This document shows, one piece after another, positions 47,041 to 58,779 of a stretch of 64,000 nt of DNA (position 1 is the stretch's first letter; every line of letters begins with the position of its first letter). The DNA is from Ceratothoa steindachneri (lineage: Eukaryota > Arthropoda > Malacostraca > Isopoda > Cymothoidae), in contig OZ018318.1 in the NCBI GenBank assembly GCA_963969495.1, positions 96,997,413 through 97,061,412 of the forward strand, read 5' to 3'. Position numbers and translations under genes: made by a program. The notes under the pieces are model-generated. The model did not search any database. It saw nothing but the letters and a program-made list of their open reading frames with translations, and had not been told where the DNA came from.

Positions 47041-47669
47041 CGTTGATTTTGTGCTATCCCTTGGTTTTTGCCTCCTTACCCGGTAAGGTAGCTCATTACT
47101 AGTCGTGAGCAGCGAAGAATAAAATTGATTTTCGTTCCTTGGTATTTTTATAGGTCAAAGCGGCGTACATTGTACCTTTAGCAGAAAAGATGAATCACTG
47201 GCTCGAAACTGGTGCTTTAGGTGTTATGTTTGGAGCCCATCTCTTTAATGAGAAGAGCCTCCAGAATCTTCAGGCAGGGAGGGTCAGGGTTTCTTCTGAG
47301 TATGGTAGTATTTTCAACTATCGTCGCCCTTGTAATTTGTGCGTTATGCTTTTCTTTGTAATGTGTTTGTATTCCTCTTTCTTGAAAATGCTTGTTTGGC
47401 GCAGGCTGATGGTAGTAGTAGTTATAACTATATAGTGATTATTTGGATGAGGTTTACAGTCATTGGAATTTGTATACCAAATTTGTAGCTTTTAAGATCG
47501 ATTGCTTTTCGTGGAGGTTGTTTTTCATTAATAAGTTGCTTACTTTTGTGTTTTATAATAAATTCGTAGGGATAACTTTTTATTTTTTTTGTGTTACCTT
47601 TTATGATATCTTGTAGTATCCTTTCGTCTTTAACAAAACATGTATAGATGAGAAGCTGCCTCCAACATA

Positions 47670-47674
<5 letters not shown>

Positions 47675-47701
<27 letters not shown>

Positions 47702-47702
47702 A
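47675..47702. repeat. (TA)n microsatellite
   Basis: About 28 bp of TA repeat downstream of the PLE 2 tail. Confidence 0.95.
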
Positions 47703-47929
47703 GTAAAAGAACGCCATGGCGAGTTATGGTATGATAGTGAAACCACTGTATAGGAGCCAAAAGTTTAATTTACGAGACAATTTTTGGTATATAGTTTATT
47801 ATACCCTATTCAGTCGTATACTGAGAATGCGATTGATACAAAAGTATATAAATAACGTAAAGATTAGAAAAAAAAAGAAAAATACAAAGAAACACGAAAT
47901 TGGGGAAAAAGGTCATTAATCTGGGGGTG

Positions 47930-49137
47930 TGAGTCTAAGATCGTTGAGTAAGCTGTTTACGATGAGGTTACGGGAATGAAGGCTGCATTTCCATTGCCCA
48001 TCTGACAAATTAATATTGGGAATTTCTCCTATTAATATAGATTATATTATTTTTCTTTTACGGAAATATTTACAATTATATATGATTTGTGCATTTGAAT
48101 AGTATATTTGGTTTATGAAATTGCTAATATGATTAAAAATACTGGATGTGGTAGTGTCTCGTCTAACATCACCTTTATGTTCAGGGATTAAATATACACA
48201 GGCTTAATTTGGGTGATCCACGTGCTTGGTCGAAGGAAAGATTTAAGGTTAGAGAAATAGTATTTAAATGTGGTTAGACCTGGAGAAATAACTTTGTTCA
48301 CGCCTTTGAGAAGGGAAGAAAAGGGGAGGGATAGACACTCCGTATTACTAAATTTGTTTTGATCGTTAGGACGGTAATGAATAGATTTTACTTTAGATAA
48401 ACTTTCCTTAATCACGTTGAGGTGATAATTTAATTCAATTAATCTGCAGGTTATATATGTACCCTCGTCTTCTAGAAAGCAAAGGTCACATATCATAAGT
48501 ACTCTCCAAAACATACCTGACGCAGCGGCAGGCTTAATTTTAATATAATGGGTTGGTTTTCGATACACAGTGAAGCTAATTTTGTCCCTAACTAACAATT
48601 TTTGCATCAGCAAAGGATATACAATTATCCTTTGCCCCTACTTTAAATTGATAGTGGGATGAATGTCGTTAGGAATTTTATGGAAATTGTCAAATAGGTT
48701 TAAACTATTTCTAGGGCAAATCGATATGACATCATCTACCTACCTATACCATACAAATTTATGATGGGGAATCACGGAAAAGAGTAATGATACTTTGAAA
48801 TGTTCCATAAAAAGTTACATAATGAGGGCAATAAATGATTACCCATGATAAGACCATATTTTAGACGAAAAATACCCATATTTCTGATAAATAACTATAT
48901 TGTCAGTAAACATAAAGCTCCACAAGATTTATAATTTTATTTTTGCCTAGAGAGAGGTTTAATTTTTGATTATCTAATACCTTAGATAAAATATTAAGAG
49001 CTCTGTTGAATGAGACATAAGTGAACAGGCTGTCTACATCAAAGCTTTCTAAGCGGCTTCCTTTGATGTTGCTTTTAATAAATTTTTCAATGAAATCAGA
49101 CGAATGGATTATATGTGAAGGAGAAGTCAATTCAACA
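47930..49137 (-). pseudogene. Penelope-like element 2: RT and truncated GIY-YIG endonuclease
   Basis: Minus-strand reading starts with LTSPSHIIHSSDFIEKF and SFDVDSLFTYVSFNRALNIL (49,130-49,000). The catalytic motif lies at about 48,724-48,750 as R-stop-VDDV, so the tyrosine codon before VDD has become TAG. Next come SFTVYRKPTH (48,575) and a well-preserved RT thumb with ESLSKVKSIHYRPNDQNKFS (48,410-48,350). The nuclease keeps VYLIP near 48,180, then jumps directly to HKGDVRR, SSIFNHISNFINQI and IPNINLSDGQWKCSLHS (to about 47,935), so the central YIG block is deleted. The N-terminal RT part is present but inverted at 49,145-49,400. It belongs to a different PLE lineage from PLE 1. Confidence 0.85.
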
Positions 49138-49144
49138 GCGTCAA

Positions 49145-49400
49145 TGATATGAACACTTACGAGAAATTATCTTCCAACCCATTCAAAAAATATAACCGAG
49201 ATCTTCGATAAAATTCTCACAAAATTGCTTAAACGATCCCACTTAGACCTTCTTCATCCTTTTAAACCTAGCAACCATCACTTCTCCGTATGTATGGTCT
49301 TCCAAAAACCCACAAAGGAGAAATGCCACTCCGAACTTTTATATCGTGTATTGACTCTCATGCATACAAACTCTCGTACTAGAGAATTGAAAGTTTATAA
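49145..49400 (+). pseudogene. inverted 5' segment of PLE 2 (RT N-terminal region)
   Basis: The plus strand reads NPFKKYNRDL near 49,170 and, after frame changes, MYGLPKTHKGEMPLR and ISCIDSHAYKLS near 49,295-49,370. These are the PLE motifs that normally lie just before LTSPSHII, the first motif of the minus-strand segment. The two pieces do not overlap in element coordinates, so together they make one RT whose 5' part is flipped. Confidence 0.72.
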
Positions 49401-49615
49401 TAAATTCAAGATCTATACTACTTATTGCAGAATGTACTTGGTAATTGAAACAGCTATAACCATGGAAATGATAAAATGGCTTGTCATCCAATCACTAAAA
49501 GGCACATTTGTATTCGAACACACTGGTCATGGGAATCCTTTCACATGAAAATTCTGAAGAGTTAATTCGTAATTTTACCTAAGTTTCTCCTGTGCGGCAT
49601 CTCTTCTATCTTCAA
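49401..49615. other. no recognised feature
   Basis: A short AT-rich spacer between the inverted PLE segment and the next RT relic. Confidence 0.4.
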
Positions 49616-49619
49616 AAGC

Positions 49620-50110
49620 CTAGGCTTCCAGCATTTACGTTGCCTTTATCTGTCATTATTCTTACATAAATTCTGCTACTGGTTTACTTGGAGGGTGTAG
49701 GCACTGAGTATGTGCATGGGCTCTTGCTTGTACCAGTTTAAAGAAGTTCTGGTCACTTTTGCCCTGGCATAGCTCTTTTTTACTTGTGTATCCCCAATGC
49801 ATCCAATGCTGAGATGTATGCTAACCTGCGCACTCTTGTCACTTGCTGCCCATTATGATGAAGGAGAAACATGCTTGTAAGTAGCGTTCCAGTAGGCGTA
49901 GTTATTTTCGGTACAATCCACGCTTTGAATGCAGATAGAGGTCTGGTAACAACTATAACTACATATATCACACAATTCATATTGGCTTGCACAACGAGTT
50001 ATAGTTACTTACAGCTTGTGTAGGTACCAAAATTCTACTGACTTTGGCAAGGTGGTTGTTGACATCCTTAGTTATTCGAGCATCGTTGGAAATGACTTCT
50101 AAGGTATATG
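49620..50110 (-). pseudogene. non-LTR retrotransposon RT C-terminal relic (different from the I-group family)
   Basis: The minus strand reads NDARITKDVNNHLAKVSRIL near 50,090-50,035 and then, with frame changes, SLCKP, VVVTRPL, SKAWIV-like sequence and YRKxLRLLERYLQACF near 49,900-49,860. This is the region after the RT palm in elements whose RT ends with a DARI...RL.KA.. motif followed by a LLYG.E.W-type motif and a LLER(F/Y)HQRCLR-type motif. Endonuclease and catalytic palm are not present in the flanking sequence. Stops and frameshifts are frequent. Confidence 0.6.
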
Positions 50111-52560
50111 AAAATCTTAACTGTAATGAACGTTGTTACTTAAATTCTGATGTTTGGGGGAGAGGATTTAGGCTCTATGTCGGGGTTTCTGCAGCATCAC
50201 ATCTCTCTTAATCATGCTAATTGTAGTGCTTTAAACCCAAGAATATATGAAAATAAATAGCCGCAATCATATTTTCAAAATAACAATGAAGTATTCAAAA
50301 AATATTAATGACCATCAAGAATAGATATATTCATCTAACGAATGCACATGTTCTATGGAAAAAGGTCGTTGGGAAGGAAAAAAAAAAATATTTAAATCAT
50401 TTAAATTCTAGAAAAATAACTTTCTGCCGCATACAAAATTTAAAGCACGCATTTAAAACCGATTTCTAGAACGAAGCTCTAATTTCGATTTGCCATCCAT
50501 TACTGCTCTCTTTCATCACTGTCAAGAGATGGAAAGAGGAAATACTATTTTAAGGAAATTAATTTTCAAGTACAGATTTGCATTTGTTTTTTTGTTTTTT
50601 ATTTTCTACATCATTCTTGCAACGCTTCAAGATAAAATTTTATAACATTTGTCCCAAAAGTACTAATATATTTAGAGCGTGTTATTTCCATGTGTCTTAT
50701 TTAGGCCGGAATATGATTAGAGAAGTTTCAGGGCTTTTCCCTTCCAAATCTTTTTCCAATTCTGTAAAAATAAAGGAAATTAGATCCATTTTAAATTCTC
50801 CTCCTTATTTGCCAATAGATAATGTGTAAGGAAAAAGATTAAAAAGAAAAAGAAAATACAGAAGAGAAAGCAAAATTGTAAAACTGTACAGGGTTTTGTG
50901 AGTAATTTGTTTCCATTGCAGCTCTGATTTTTGCGGATGCGTTCTGCCTGGCGTCGGTTCTCTTCTTGTTCATCATGTGTTAAGGAAGAAGTAAAAACGA
51001 GAATTCGATCATTGGAAAAATTTGAAAGAAAAAGCTGTGCTTTGGGGATTTAAACTGCGAGCTCAAGATGCAAGAATCCCCTAGTGTTTGATTCTCAATT
51101 TGAGGACGCGTCAGAGTATCAACATAGAGTTGGATTAGATAGGCTGTGATTATGAGGGTAGGGCGGCTCAGAAATGTCACGAAATAATCCCTTAATTTAT
51201 TGCAGAGATCCAGGCCATAATTTCCACCGAGTCCATTAAGCCGAAGAGGTATATAGCCAGGGACAAATGAGTGGCACATTCGCTCATCAGGCAGTTTGTG
51301 CAAGAGAACATCTGTGGCGCCCATTGTGCAAGGTAAGACTCGTGTGGCACCCATATTGAAGCATAAATAGACTCAGGTAACCTATGAAATCCTAAGATTA
51401 AACACCCAAATTAACTAATTAGGGAATAGGACATGTAATAAGTAATAAACCATGGTAAAAATGTAGAAATACTTATATCATAACTGTACATTTATTACAA
51501 ATACATAAGAAAGGCAAGCAAATAACTAGTTCCTACGCGGCTACACACACCACACACACGCATGTACATACACAAAGGAGCAGCGGCGCGGCGAAAAGAT
51601 ACCGATACTTGATAATTAAGGAAGCCGAGCAAATGCAGGGGAAAATATACTTTGGGCGAAGAATAAAAAGTCATCTCTTGATAGGATCTGCTAACCTGGT
51701 TTAAGAATGTGGACAGATACTGGATGAGCGTACACCTCTCTGAATTCCTCCCAACGGTAGGTGGAGAGGCTAACGAGTGAGTTTCCCATCGTTAACTTTG
51801 CTCCGCTCTTTGAGAAGAGAAAAGAGGTCACGCTCCCTCAAGGAGAAGAGTTATAAATAAACGAATGACGACATTATGGGCAGTCAACTTGTGATCACTT
51901 AGATCATTTAGCCGTTATTGGCATTACAGGTCCGTCCCTTACTCCAAAGTCTTGTCACTTTCCTTCAGCTACCACAATATTAGTAAAACTTACATACTGA
52001 CGCACGAAACCCGATTTATTTTGCTTCGCTTATTAAGGTAGAAACTATTTCACGAATAAAACCCTATTTATCGTCGCTTTCCCTTTGATTCCTTTTCTTT
52101 AACCCCTTGGTAACCAAGTTACCTTCTGGAAGACAGCCTAAAAGCAAAATCCATGTAAACCTTTAGAGTCCGAACAAACTCGACTGGGGGATGAAAATGT
52201 ATTTACCCGTCACGCCAACCGAAATTCAACTAGGCCTTTAGAGATCTTTAAATACCTTGTGTAAACCCAAAAGACCACCAACGGCCCCTCTTTTAAATTT
52301 AAGCCCCACGTTAACAATTAAAACCTTTAAACAATCCCCCCCATACATCCTCTCCTACTCACACAATATGTAAAAGCGCATGATTCTGTCGCAGAAGATG
52401 AAGCACAGGTACAATCATCCCCTCAATTATTGCATGATTGAAAACTCACTCGAGTAAAATTTTTATCAGGACTAGGTGAACTTGCAAATCAATCATTGGC
52501 TTGCTGTGACCACAAGGATGTAACCAAAGTTATGAAGACAGAATTCCTGATGTATGGCTT
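50111..52560. other. no confident gene; possible minus-strand LTR leader
   Basis: An open minus-strand frame of 124 codons (51,354-50,980) has no recognised domain. On the minus strand a TATA-like TTATTTATAACTC lies near 51,850-51,862, and GGGCGCCACAGATG near 51,310-51,330 could be a primer-binding site, which would fit an LTR leader running leftwards. A (CA)n-like stretch lies near 51,543-51,570. These clues are too weak for an element call. Confidence 0.3.
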
Positions 52561-52564
52561 TTTA

Positions 52565-52785
52565 TTTTAGGTCTGTTCAACAAGATCTAAAGAGAGATTA
52601 CCCTTCCAGTGTCCTGGCGAATGAGTACATGACTACCCAGGACAGTTTCTAACCAATTTCTCTATTCCTATACGTGTGTAAGCTGATAGAAAAAAAATGG
52701 TAAATGTTAGATCAGCCTTTTTGCTCAATAGCAGAGACACATGTTTTACACAAAATGCGGCTTCCGCAAGTTTCACTCTACCTCA
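52565..52785 (+). pseudogene. I-group copy 3: RT fragment in inverted orientation
   Basis: The plus strand reads LFNKI near 52,570, VCKLIEKK near 52,675 and, after a frame change, CGFRKFHST near 52,760-52,785. Copy 1 has the same motifs (LFNKI, VCKLMEKLVNVRLAYLLDSIG, CGFGKFHSTS) on its coding strand. Immediately to the right, the same element continues on the minus strand, so an internal piece is flipped. Confidence 0.7.
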
Positions 52786-53560
52786 TAACGCATATGCGAT
52801 AACGACCGTCCCAGGTGCCGTGTCCGTGCCCGAACTGAAAGCGAAACGTAACTCACTCTATAGAAACGTGTAGTAGAAGGGCTCTCTGCTTCTGGCAGTA
52901 AAGTCCATTGGGCGCCTTTCATCAACATAAGACGTGCATTGTATGTTAGTGGAGCAGCATCCCGGCGAGGGAATCCAGCGAAAGCGGTGTTGAAGGACTC
53001 TGACACGGACACAGGTTCTGAGATTGTGGTCCCTTTCCCCTGAAGAACAGAAGTGGGTACTGAGACAACTTGCCCAGAATCTTATTGATTCGCTTCCACA
53101 CCGTTGCAATTGACGTTTCACTATTAAGTTGATACACATATGCCCGTCTGGAAAAGTGACAGGCGTGCTTCGAAACAGACTAGAACCTAGTCTTAGCTCG
53201 ATGAAATTCACCCCCACCTAAATCGTTGGGACAATCCTTATAGCGCATGTAGGCATAACGCGTGTTTAAGAGCCGCCTCACATTTCGATGCCCACCACGG
53301 AAGTGGTCGGCTATATGTTCTAAGAATAGAATTTAGGGCCACGGCGATGAGGTTGCCAAAGAAGAACTTGATGACATCAATCACCGACCTATACTTTTTG
53401 AGTGGGACAGAGAAATAAGTCATTTTCTGAAATGCCGAACATTCGCCAGCGCCAGGCAGCATGGAGGGATGGGGGATCAGAGGGGCGTCAGCGGTCCAGC
53501 AAATGATTTGTGAATCGGAACGTGATCACTACTATGTACCACTGTCGTAGGTCAGGTATG
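52786..53560 (-). pseudogene. I-group copy 3: endonuclease-RT linker and RT start
   Basis: The minus strand reads KYRSVIDVIKFFFGNLIAVAL and RPLPWWASKCEAALK (53,410-53,270), matching copy 1 FRSVDEAVKFFSGNLIAMGL and RPLPWWSGKCETALK. It continues through SSLFRSTPVTF and WKRINKILGKLSQ to REPFYYTFL and a variant of VRELRSALASC near 52,800. Divergence from copy 1 is much greater than between copies 1 and 2, so this is an older insertion or a sister family. The rest of the RT, RNase H and ends are missing here. Confidence 0.78.
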
Positions 53561-54470
53561 AGCTCCCTTACATTTACATGCCTCCTTTGATGCGGAGAAA
53601 TAAGGCAAGAAGCAGGCGAGGGGGAATGCCCCTTTTCGGCGTGGGTCACAACGAAACTATATACGGGTGCTTATTCTACCTTTAGCCAATTTCAGTCAAA
53701 TGGCTATGTGGTTCTGGAAATTAAACAGGGTAAATATAAATAATCTTTACTACTATAAAAACAATAAAATTTAACAATAAAGAAGACACTATGGGAAACA
53801 CACCAGGCTCATTGGAAAACAAAAAAATGATTTAAATGGATGCTTCGGCCCGCGCCGTGAGCATGCACAAACGACTAACCGAAAGAAAACGGGAGGAGGG
53901 AATCATTGGTGAATCTTCTAGGTTGAATAGCGTTGCGCCTCTTCAAAGGTGATAGAGAGAAAACGTAATTGTCTTACAATTTCCGTGGTGAACCTCGAGG
54001 GCTTGGATCGAGAGAGTATTTTTACCGTAAGTAGTTGACTTGGTTATTGTAGAAGGACAAGTCTTCACGTTGCTTGACTGTCGTTAATTCTGAATGAATG
54101 TTTCTCTCCTGCGAGCCCTTGGGGTGCGGGAGTCTCTTGAGAATTTGCGCGTCGTGTCCTTGGCTGATTCTAGCGAATACTGGAGAATACTCATTTTCTC
54201 ATGCCCGTGGTTGGAATTATATACGGGGTTACCGGAAGCGAGTTTTCTGGCTGACGGAAGCGGCTCCCACTCCATCTAAAGGATCCGGCGGACGTAAACT
54301 TCAAACCCTCTCGCTCATCTCTTCACGGGCTACAGTTTGGCTCGTCTCAGCTCGTCTTATCACTACGGAAGTTTACTTAAAGACCCAGATTGAAGCTTTT
54401 CTCTTCTGTGAGATTCTCCCTAGGCCTCTGTGCACGCTTGACTCTCTCATTCTCTCAAAGCCCCCTTCCA
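53561..54470. other. insertion of unknown type within I-group copy 3
   Basis: Copy 1 sequence is continuous across the point where this roughly 0.9-kb block sits in copy 3 (copy 1 about 5,220-5,265). The block has AT-rich parts with AATAAA-like strings near 53,760-53,790 and a GC-richer part at 54,060-54,470 with a TATA-like TTATATACGGGG near 54,218-54,229. It may be an LTR or SINE-like insertion; target duplications are not apparent. Confidence 0.35.
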
Positions 54471-54590
54471 GGCCAAATCAGGCTGTGCACCTGGAAAGCA
54501 TAGGGAAATTCAAGACCGTTAAAAGAAGCGTTCTCGCGAAATAATGTATAAACTCATCCACATTTAGAACAACTATCTCCTTCCTCCAAG
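54471..54590 (-). pseudogene. I-group copy 3: endonuclease fragment beyond the insertion
   Basis: CAAATCAGGCTGTGCA, AAGCATAGGGAAATTCAAG-like and TAAACTCATCCACATTTAGA-like strings match copy 1 at 5,265-5,375 (AAATCAGGCTGTGCATCCGA, AAGCTCATCCACGTTTAGGA). This continues the minus-strand element interrupted at about 53,560. Confidence 0.65.
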
Positions 54591-55009
54591 ATGTGAAATA
54601 TAATAAAAATTTATAAACATTGACCTTATATCGGCATGCATTATATTATTTATTTATGATAGGGAAAGTAATTTCCGAATTCTCAATTATTTGCAACGTA
54701 TGTAAATATTGAAAAATTTTTCATTCTGACGAATGAAAAGACTTTAATATTAGAAACAAGTGATGCTCCAATGTAGTGTTTTATAAATGATTACAAAAAA
54801 TTTTATAATGAAGAATTTTACAACTGTCTATATAGTACCGTCAAAATCTGCAGAAAAAAATAAAAAATCTTCATTTTTTTCTAAGTACAACTAATGTGTA
54901 TTTAAGAAATCAGTACGTCTAAAACTGAAGAACAATAATAATGCGTTTAGCCATACCAAAAAACATTTGTTTAATAGATACATAGTTGAAAATAATAATA
55001 AAAATAATA

Positions 55010-55830
55010 ATATGCAGGTGTGCAAGTCCTTGTTTTAAATGACTTAAGGAGATATTTGGCCCAAAGATTTGACTAATTTCTCGCATTGTTTTGGAAGTGA
55101 TTTTAACTGTTTTCTTCTAATCTTTTTTAGAGTTCTACGACATTATTATGTTGCATACGTTTGAAATCAGGTATATATCAAGCCTCTGTATGAGCCAGTT
55201 CAACACTTCTATATTTTTCCCAACTAATTACTCCTTCACATTATTTGTTCTATGCCACTGATTTTCGCATAGAATGATCACACGATCCTAAAGCAGTTTC
55301 TTTTATAAGCTACCTTTGCTTTGACGCGAAAACTAAAAAGCAGACAGTTAAGCGCTTAAATACATATCCCACAACAAGGGCATTGCTACTTTCAAATTTA
55401 ACCCTCATTTTAATATATTTGGGAAGCAAACTTTCACCTGCATGAGGCATTACATGATGCTTCTCATCTGACCTAAGCAAAATAAATTTGCTTTCTACTC
55501 TGTAAAACATTTCTTGCCACTTTTAAGCACTCAACACGGCATACTTAGTATCGAATGACAATATAAGCGCCTTATTCATTTTACCTATAAGTGGTTCCTT
55601 TGCAGGAAAGCTTCCTATCAATTTCTGTCTCTCTTTCAAGAAACGTGAGACAGACTGCCAGACACATTTAGGTTTGTGTTTTCTGCAACTTTACTTGAAA
55701 TACCAGCTGCTGTCTGTGTTCGGACCTCCATCGAGATCGGCCTCATTGCGCGATCTTCTATTGGAGTGATTTTTCAATCATGACCATTTTTCTTCATCAA
55801 TACGCTCTATGTTAATATTTGGTCATATTT
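55010..55830 (-). pseudogene. Tc1-like transposase relic
   Basis: The minus strand reads EDRAMRPISMEVRTQTAAGISSKVAENTN-type DNA-binding sequence (about 55,765-55,680), then VESKFILLRSDEKHHVMPHAGESLLPKYIK (55,500-55,410, first Asp of DDE changed to Val in the usual SDESKF motif), then WLVGKNIEVLNWLIQRLDIY (55,235-55,175) and SNVCNIIM at the position of the ENLW-type Glu motif. The C-terminus (KKTVKITSKTMREISQI) ends near 55,060. Several stops and frame changes. It is distinct from the other Tc1-like relics. Confidence 0.7.
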
Positions 55831-55992
55831 TACATAGGGTGAGTGCTTCAGCCATGAGCAGTCGTCTGCCATCACTCTCCGGGAGAATAATGGTAGTTTT
55901 TCTGATTCAAACTTTCTCAGCTGAAGGTTGACAGGTGCTTTGCAGTATAGTGTTTGATGGCGGAGTTTTAAAGATGTGCTGTTAGCCGGCAT

Positions 55993-56104
55993 GACAGGGT
56001 TGAAGAAGTTATCATAATTTACGATTAAGTATCTTAACGGTCAACGGGCCTTAAAGATAGAAAGTGTTTGTAGGATATCTAACAGGCGGTGTTTCAACCC
56101 TGTC
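55993..56104. repeat. 12-bp perfect inverted repeats, 112-bp span
   Basis: GACAGGGTTGAA (55,993-56,004) and TTCAACCCTGTC (56,093-56,104) are perfect inverses. They could be a small MITE or the outer terminal repeats of a transposon edge just beyond the Tc1-like relic. Confidence 0.6.
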
Positions 56105-56499
56105 AATATATCATCCTCATGCGGATCGTAGTTAAGATACCATTTGTATTTGCCTTTTGTTATTCCTTTAAATGATTATTTTGTTTTTGTAAGTCTTGGG
56201 AGCGGTGGCGACGTTAAGGATTATATTTTCATTCTTAGTTCCAGGCTAGTTTGGACATGTGGATTTTCCTTGTTTTCCTTAATTTGTCTCTTTTGATAGT
56301 TTTTGTTTGTTCCGCCTCTCTAGTTAGACCTAGTCAAGGATCTCTTGATTTAGACGGTGATCTTGTCAATGTTTCTAGTGTGCTCCTCATTTGAGCCTGG
56401 TCCAAATCTCCTAAAGATGAATTTTACGGGAAACACATAGGTTTGCCCCCATTTTACACTAACAATTTGTTTAGTTACGTTGCGTAAGTTGACAGTTTT

Positions 56500-56720
56500 G
56501 CAATATTTGCGAAGTAGGTTTGATTACACACAGCATGTCTTATTTCTTGTTGCCTAATCTTGTTTTTATTTGTTGATTTTGTTCTTTTTATGCCTATGTT
56601 TTAGCGTTTTTTCCTTTTTTTTATCTTAATTTTATATTTAGATATTGTCTCGGTGTGATTACTGCGAACTATGCTCTATGGGGCAGTCGCCAGCTGGGCT
56701 CCTCAAATTAAAAAATAAAT
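56500..56720 (+). mobile_element. I-group 3'UTR relic
   Basis: A T-rich stretch with TTTAGCGTTTTTTCC is followed by GGGGCAGTCGCCAGCTGGGCTCC and an A-rich end near 56,705-56,720. Copy 2 ends in GTTGGCAGTCGCCAGATGAGCTC and poly(A). Only the 3'UTR is recognisable, so this is a severely 5'-truncated or decayed relative. Confidence 0.55.
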
Positions 56721-58255
56721 CAGGGAGCGCATCTCTTCTCAGCTCCAGTAAGGAGATTACTAATTTTATTCGTATGGCCCATTTTTTGTAAAAGAAGATT
56801 AGGAAGGGATAGGACCCCTAATCGATCCCTCCAGACTCCCCGGCACCCTCCTTCTCTCGGCCCCTTCACTTGTGGTAGGGCAAGAGGGATGGAAGATAAA
56901 TGAAGATGAAAAAGGGGGTGAAAGGAAAGTTTAGTAGGAAAACAGATGTTGATCACAGGTGGCCCACTACTGATAGCAAGGAATTGAAGAATAGAATAGA
57001 ATAGCCCGTTTTCAAGTACTGAGTTTTGTTGAATCTGAGCCAGGACCTGCTTTACTTTTTCTAGCCTTTCCCTTACCTGTTAATCTACTGGTAAGCAATT
57101 CCAACTACTTAAGCAGAGTTGTCGGTGAACCAAGTGATCCTAGTTTTCTATTATTCTTTTAATCAATCATGTCTTTTGTAGCATTCATGCCTTTATGTCT
57201 ACGTATTCCTTTTTTCAGCTGTTATGAGTGTATTCTTTTTATTAAGTTTTCCTGTGTGAGTGTATTTGGGGTCGAGTTTGTGGTCACAAATTGATAATTT
57301 CAGTGTTTCTGTAGCGCGAACAGGTGAGGTCTTCAGTATTTCCTTTCCTCTCACAGATGGCTTGCTTATCCTTTAGAGATATTGATAATCTAGCGAGCAT
57401 AATGTACAGTTAACCATAAATTTTCTCAAAGAATTACCCCTTTCCTGTTTGTGTCAGTGGGGTAAAGTGGTTAGAGCAATGTGCCCGGTAACTAACTCAC
57501 ATATCTGTTTCATTTGACTTAGCGGTAGAATTGGGTAAGGGAGTTTCGAAAGCACGCGGTGCGAGTGTGTTTATCCGTGTGAATTAGTAGATTTGGGAGC
57601 CCTCTCTATAGTTGCAGATAGAAAAAATGAGGGGTAAAATAGAGAGACAACTGTCCAAAGAAACCCTTTGTTAAAATACATAGGTTGGCTTCCTTAGGGC
57701 CACATAAAGAAGTATGAAGCCTGTTGTCACTTTTCTACGTACGATATCAACTCATTTATCCCTTCACCGGTATTCGTCGAGGCCAGAAAAGGTGAAAACA
57801 CTCCCAAGAGAAATTGCCGACTAGAAACTAGGACCTAAGGACTCAACCATTTAAAGCGTCCACACTTATATACACTTGTGAAATGCACAAAATAATCAGA
57901 ATCGAGGTAGAAAATTTACCGTGGGGCAAAACCAATAATCGACTTTGTCCCGCTGACTGAAGTAGTCTTTTGCCTTTTATTTTTTGTATATTTCCTAATA
58001 GTTCGCCAATTTAAACGTTGTTTAATTGTTAGAAATTTTCTCTAATCTACTTAATCCAAACCTATTCTTGTTTTAACCTAATTATGCATCAATAGCACAT
58101 GTATGGGGAATTTACATTCATTTTGCATTCATTAGTCCACTAAAGAGATCAAAGAAGTTATGGTTTATAAAGAAAGGTCATTTGCCTTATTTTATTTTCA
58201 CCTAGAAGCGCGCGGTTGAATAATTTAGAAAGCTATAATAATGTAAACTCACCTT
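56721..58255. other. no recognised gene
   Basis: Mixed-composition DNA with no coding or RNA gene recognised. A minus-strand frame at 56,720-56,956 is proline-rich without a known motif. Confidence 0.4.
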
Positions 58256-58256
58256 A

Positions 58257-58258
<2 letters not shown>

Positions 58259-58312
<54 letters not shown>
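58259..58312. repeat. (TA)n microsatellite
   Basis: About 54 bp of TA repeats. A PLE-like signature (GCGAAAGCACTGTGG on the minus strand) lies 50 bp to the right near 58,358-58,373. Confidence 0.97.
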
Positions 58313-58316
<4 letters not shown>

Positions 58317-58563
58317 AAGAAGGAGCAAATGCAAGTTCTGCGGGTGATAACAACCACCACAGTGCTTTCGCCATATTTATTTTCTGCCTTTCAAAACAAT
58401 TTTGAAGACAGAAATAAAGGTGCAGAAACCTTGCATTGCAGACTATATTACAATATAGTACAGGAAAGGAATACGATGAGGTATAAAAAATTCCTTGGAG
58501 GTTACTAGCTTAGAGAGATACTGGGTTTGATGGGGTGACGCTTTGGGCGAAGTAGAGTCACTG

Positions 58564-58779
58564 TGCCTGGTAGCTCAGAAGTAGAGCATCTGACCGGCAA
58601 TCAACAGACCCGGGTTCGAGTCCTGGCCAGGAATTTCAAACTTTTTTCCCCTGGCGTTATCTCTGTCTTCTCGGTAAAGGATTGCCTTCATTGTGCCGCC
58701 CTCTGCTCTCTATGATTCTAGTCTTCTTCTAATGTCCCTTTCTCTTACCTCTAAAAAACTCCTGTTTCTTGTCTCATTG

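Noticed and set aside
57455..57500. GGGTAAAGTGGTTAGAGCA, resembling a tRNA A-box
   Set aside because: No B-box or cloverleaf follows within a tRNA-length window.
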